Below are positions 60,479-64,000 of a stretch of 64,000 nucleotides of DNA, one piece after another. This DNA is from Paenibacillus arenosi (GTDB lineage: Bacteria; Bacillota; Bacilli; Paenibacillales; Paenibacillaceae), in contig NZ_JACYTN010000002.1 of NCBI RefSeq assembly GCF_014841135.1, positions 1 through 64,000 of the forward strand, in the 5' to 3' direction. The notes under the pieces were generated by a model. The model searched no databases and was not told where the DNA came from. It saw only the letters and a list, made by a program, of their open reading frames with translations. Position 1 is the stretch's first letter, and each line of letters starts with the position of its first letter. A program made the position numbers and the translations under genes.

Positions 60479-63400
60479 ACTTGGTCACTCCTTATGTGCG
60501 GCATGATAAAGGTTAGCGCGCAGCCAGTACCATCCTTCGTGCTAATGGTGAAAGTTCCGCCAAGACGTTGAACGGATTGGCGAATCATAGTCAGCCCAAA
60601 GCCCAACTGCTCAGCGCCGAAAGGCACGCCATCATTTTCTAGTTTGAACTGAATGTATTCAGAAGTTTCTTTTAGTTCAAATCGAAGATGTGTGCATTTC
60701 CCGTGTTTGATGCCGTTCGTTATTCCCTCTTGTAGGGCGTTACGAATTAATTTCTTCGTGTCATCTTCCAAGTTTCTCTCAGTCATTTCAATACGGTGCT
60801 CTACTTTGACATCTGCATACTGCTCAGCATCTCTGATGATCTGAACCAAGTAATCTGTAAAGGTAAGGTTATCGCTCGGCTGTTCAGCGAGCATATGCAC
60901 AGACTGCCGCATTTCATGAAGCCCCTTACGAACTAGCTCAGATACAAGCTTCAACTTCTCTAATGAGTCAGGAGAATTTACACTCATTAGCTTCATACCA
61001 GCTTCTAATTGTACAACGCCGGCAGTAAGAATATGTCCAACATGATCATGAATATCTCTAGCTATCCGATTTCGTTCTGCGAGCACAGAAACCTCCGCTA
61101 TAGCTCTAGCCCGCTCTTCCATCGATTGCTCAAGTTCACTAGTTCTGGCTTTCACTTCATGTTCCAACGATGCATGCCAACGAGCTAACTGCAAGTGCAG
61201 CTCCAATCGAGCAAATAACTCCTGTTTATCAAACGGTTTAATTAAATAATCATTTCCACCATGTTGAAAGCCCGCAACTAAATCCGTGATTTGACTTTTT
61301 GCACTAAGGAAAATAACAGGTAGTTCCCCTGAAGTATAGTAACGACGTATTTCTGCACCGATTTGAAGTCCCGATACATAAGGCATCATGACATCCAGTA
61401 AAGCAATATCTGGCTTGTACCCTTCTTGAATCCAGTCAATAGCCTCTTGACCATTACATGTCGAGCGGATTGAATACCGGCCTGTTAAAAATTGTACCAA
61501 TACCTGTATGTTGATTGGATCATCGTCCACAATGAGCACTGCGGGAAGAGACTGCATATGTGTATCAATAGCTTCTACTTCTAATCCCCCTAACTCATAT
61601 TGCGAAAATGACTCAACTGTACCCGGATTAAAGATTGGAAGTGGAGCTATTAATGGCTTTTCTTCCCCATCCCAAGGAAGCGTAAAGGTGAAGGTAGATC
61701 CGTGACCTGGGCGTGAAATGACTTCAATATATCCTCCATGAAGCTCGACGAGCTTCTTCGTGATGGACAACCCAATTCCGCTCCCTCCTTGAGAAGGGCG
61801 GTTATCGGAATGCAATTGCTCAAAAGAATCAAAAATTCTCGCTTGATCCGATTTTTCAATCCCAATTCCCGTATCCACGATTTTCACGATAACTTGCCCA
61901 TGCTGCCTATATGCTTTAATAATAATGGAGCCTGTATCTGTATAAGTAATGGCATTGCCAATCAGGTTATACAGAATTTGCTGAAGCCTGTTCTCATCAG
62001 CAGTGACGTATAAGTTATCCGCTAGTTCTTGTGACAGCAAAAGCCCTTTTTTCCTCGCTAAAGGCATAACGACTTGAATTGTCAGCTCAACCGCTAATTG
62101 TAAATTAACGGTTACTGGAACTAAAACGATCTCTTGATGCTTGAGCTTCGAGAAGTCTAATATATCATCCACTAAATGAGCTAACCGCTGTCCACTTATT
62201 TTGATAAGCTGAAGTAGCTCTGTTACGGGTGAAGTGAGCTTTCCCGAGCTGCCGTCTATAAGCGCATCAGCCAATCCAATAATGCCATGGAGAGGTGTAC
62301 GCAGCTCATGTGAAGTTTTTGCTAAAAAGTCATCCTTTAGCTTATCCAGCGTCAATAGCCGATCTGAAAGTCGTTCTACTTGTATATAGGCTCGTGTGAA
62401 CTTCATCGACAGGAGCAAAGCTTGCAAAAACACAAAACCCAACACACCCAGTTGCAATAATGCTGGTGTTTCTATAATTCCCTTGCGATTCAATGTATCA
62501 TTTAGAGCTGTCACAAATAACAGACTGAATCCTAGAAAGAGTAGAATAGCCCCTTCTTGCCGTTGACGGATGGCCTGTATAGCTGCATACACAGCATATA
62601 AGACTAAGCCTACGGAATACACTTCAAAGAAGACTAGAGAGTAATCGTACACCTTTACATCTGATACAATGACGAGCACAGTTAAGACAAGCGTTAGCCC
62701 TTGTGTGGTCCGCCACACGATACGCGACAAATATTGAGGGAATAAATGATAGATAAATGAAATTAAGAAAAATTCACCTACGTATACCGTCAAATACGAT
62801 GCTTTCGCAAACCATTCCCACGATATCATAGGGAAAACTTCTAATATATATCTGGATCCTACAAGCATCGTTCTCACGGCAATACATAAACAAAACAATC
62901 CGAAATATAGCGAAATAACATCATTACGTCGTAAACCGTACAAGAAAAGGTGGTATACTGCCATAACCATTAGCGAACCGATTATAAAGCTGTCTTGTAC
63001 AAGCTCACCCGATTTCTCATGGTATAGTTGTTTGGCAGTACCAAGTATTAGTGAGTTGTTGATACCACCCTTGGGATACTCATAATTAGCTACCTGCAGC
63101 AAAATGGTTAGCTTTCCATCTGAACCAGACGCAATAGGCACAACTGTAGAAGTGCCGAATTGTGCCGTTGTTTCTTCAGGAGTTGCTCCTGGTAAACCTA
63201 CTGAGATGACAAGACGATCATTTACCCATAACGCGTACGAAGAATATACGTTGCGCAGTTTGAGCCCTAGCTGCTCTCCTGATTGCAGACCACTAACGGT
63301 TAACCGATACGTGGCATATCCATCTGAAGGAAGTGGCAATCCATTCACTTTGTAGTTTGACCAATAGTCAGGTACGTTGACATAAGTACTCGCCATTGAT

Positions 63401-63621
63401 CCAGATTGGAGAGGAAAGTCAGTAGGCGTAAGCAGTTGCTGCCAATAAAAAGCCCACTCGCCGTCCAGCTTGATCGTCCCGTCCCGTTCAAAGTCCCATT
63501 CATCTAACTTAATCTCACCGTTTGCAGGTGAAATGGCGTTGTTGGCATCGACGTTAGCAGGATGTACTGTAATACATAGAAGTAAGTATAAGAAAAGACG
63601 AATGAGACTCTGCCATCTCAT
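60466..63621 (-). CDS. 7TMR-DISM hybrid sensor with two kinase modules
   Basis: A 1051-residue protein. Signal peptide; extracellular 7TMR-DISM/galactose-binding-like domain (about 30-200, DGEWAFYW, YRLTVSGL); seven helices (about 210-400); HisKA with phospho-His near 438 (TSHELRTPLHGIIG) and HATPase (GSGIGLSI); a receiver with phospho-Asp near 742 (ALLDVMMPYVSG); a coiled coil; then HisKA_3 with His near 857 (RIARDIHDHVGHIL) and a second HATPase (FGLTMIRQSVQRLGG). The HisKA half can feed its own receiver, while the HisKA_3 half suits the NarL-type partner. The start is two bases after the upstream gene's stop. Confidence 0.92.
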   Translation of the reverse strand: MRWQSLIRLFLYLLLCITVHPANVDANNAISPANGEIKLDEWDFERDGTIKLDGEWAFYWQQLLTPTDFPLQSGSMASTYVNVPDYWSNYKVNGLPLPSDGYATYRLTVSGLQSGEQLGLKLRNVYSSYALWVNDRLVISVGLPGATPEETTAQFGTSTVVPIASGSDGKLTILLQVANYEYPKGGINNSLILGTAKQLYHEKSGELVQDSFIIGSLMVMAVYHLFLYGLRRNDVISLYFGLFCLCIAVRTMLVGSRYILEVFPMISWEWFAKASYLTVYVGEFFLISFIYHLFPQYLSRIVWRTTQGLTLVLTVLVIVSDVKVYDYSLVFFEVYSVGLVLYAVYAAIQAIRQRQEGAILLFLGFSLLFVTALNDTLNRKGIIETPALLQLGVLGFVFLQALLLSMKFTRAYIQVERLSDRLLTLDKLKDDFLAKTSHELRTPLHGIIGLADALIDGSSGKLTSPVTELLQLIKISGQRLAHLVDDILDFSKLKHQEIVLVPVTVNLQLAVELTIQVVMPLARKKGLLLSQELADNLYVTADENRLQQILYNLIGNAITYTDTGSIIIKAYRQHGQVIVKIVDTGIGIEKSDQARIFDSFEQLHSDNRPSQGGSGIGLSITKKLVELHGGYIEVISRPGHGSTFTFTLPWDGEEKPLIAPLPIFNPGTVESFSQYELGGLEVEAIDTHMQSLPAVLIVDDDPINIQVLVQFLTGRYSIRSTCNGQEAIDWIQEGYKPDIALLDVMMPYVSGLQIGAEIRRYYTSGELPVIFLSAKSQITDLVAGFQHGGNDYLIKPFDKQELFARLELHLQLARWHASLEHEVKARTSELEQSMEERARAIAEVSVLAERNRIARDIHDHVGHILTAGVVQLEAGMKLMSVNSPDSLEKLKLVSELVRKGLHEMRQSVHMLAEQPSDNLTFTDYLVQIIRDAEQYADVKVEHRIEMTERNLEDDTKKLIRNALQEGITNGIKHGKCTHLRFELKETSEYIQFKLENDGVPFGAEQLGFGLTMIRQSVQRLGGTFTISTKDGTGCALTFIMPHIRSDQVCLA

Positions 63622-63623
63622 CG

Positions 63624-64000
63624 TTAAATGGTATTAACATCAATAAGAATTTCTTCACTGAGGCGAGCACCCTTCAATAATGAAAGCGGGCGTTGTGCTG
63701 AAAAATCTCTAGGTTCGTAGCTATTTGGAGGTTTAGTCGGTGAAAGAAGTCCTAACTGTATGTAAGTTTCTGCTACTAGCTTACTGCAAAAAAAGTCTTT
63801 AAAGGAAGATTTGACGCCTAGCTTCCCCTCTAAAACCTCCCAATACATGCGGATGGTACTAGGGAATGAAGCATTGTGTACTTGGGCAATAAACGCTTCC
63901 AAATGTTCATTCATACTATGCGTCCGTTCGACGTCAAGCAAACGAATGGCAAACATCGAATCGTAGTTCCCCTTCAAATCCGTAGTCAGTCTTTCCCGCA
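63624..64000 (-). CDS. Permuted NlpC/P60-like (YiiX-type) protein, 5' end outside the window
   Basis: The frame is open to the window edge (RERLTTDLKGNYDSMF precedes the first ATG-like codons), so only the C-terminal 125 residues are seen. FFCSKLVAETYIQLGLLSP carries the Cys of permuted papain-like YiiX/NlpC proteins, where the catalytic Cys lies late, followed by PPNSYEPRDFS. The His would lie upstream outside the window. It ends two bases before the hybrid sensor start, so the two are coupled. Such enzymes cleave lipid or peptide amide bonds; no function can be fixed here. Confidence 0.7.
   Translation of the reverse strand, partial: RERLTTDLKGNYDSMFAIRLLDVERTHSMNEHLEAFIAQVHNASFPSTIRMYWEVLEGKLGVKSSFKDFFCSKLVAETYIQLGLLSPTKPPNSYEPRDFSAQRPLSLLKGARLSEEILIDVNTI

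Noticed and set aside
1-64000. tRNA, rRNA or prophage genes
   Set aside because: No cloverleaf with CCA-type end, no rRNA sequence and no phage structural genes were noticed by eye; a tRNAscan or Rfam search would be the decisive check.

Overview
The window looks like chromosomal DNA of a Paenibacillus-type, spore-forming member of the Bacillales. The grounds are the moderately low GC content, strong AGGAGG-type ribosome binding sites, frequent TTG and GTG starts, an SLH-domain surface protein, a YtrA-type GntR/ABC operon, ECF sigma/anti-sigma (DUF4179) pairs and many small GNAT, TetR, MarR and MerR genes. No rRNA, tRNA, CRISPR array or prophage block was seen.

Region 1-3600 is a decayed accessory patch: the 3' end of an IS3 element that has truncated a nucleotidyltransferase gene, an orphan 160-aa protein, a startless fragment, a HEAT-like protein with two CxxC pairs, a frameshifted WGR gene and a broken VOC gene. 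3600-6850 is a GntR-ABC-permease operon with a good promoter. 7100-9700 holds an MBL-fold hydrolase and a divergent TetR whose two promoters appear to share one operator; two copies of a composite palindromic repeat flank them. 9850-13350 is a second graveyard: AraC with a nonsense codon, a frameshifted IS3 copy inside gene debris, and a copper-amine-oxidase-like remnant.

13350-28100 carries two OmpR-type two-component systems, each near an alpha/beta hydrolase gene preceded by 11-bp-period direct repeats of the kind such regulators bind. Between them lie a MerR/GAP-family/lipoprotein locus with two mirrored MerR-type promoters, a secreted metallophosphatase and a serine hydrolase. 28300-44500 is a run of small one- or two-gene units: AraC-GyrI, VOC, amidohydrolase, a copper-linked pair (PCYCGC lipoprotein and multicopper oxidase), a CAP protein, SDR, TetR with a membrane protein and GNAT, DUF6508, an ECF sigma factor with its anti-sigma, and DUF6886.

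44757-52635 is the most striking locus: five consecutive minus-strand DUF11 genes without recognisable signal peptides. All five carry the same C-terminal, probably helical module in which a Cys is followed exactly 78 residues later by the first Cys of a C-terminal CC, CCxC or CxxC motif. One of them also ends in a ricin-type lectin domain. A secreted SLH/GH18-like protein is divergent to the cluster. 54800-58750 has an MFS transporter, an autoregulated-looking MarR-GNAT operon, and a GNAT-RidA fusion gene preceded by a 45-codon upstream ORF and a four-segment attenuator. 58800-64000 has a StrG/PhyH-like dioxygenase and a large dual-kinase 7TMR hybrid sensor with a NarL-type regulator, preceded by a permuted NlpC/P60-like gene that runs out of the window.
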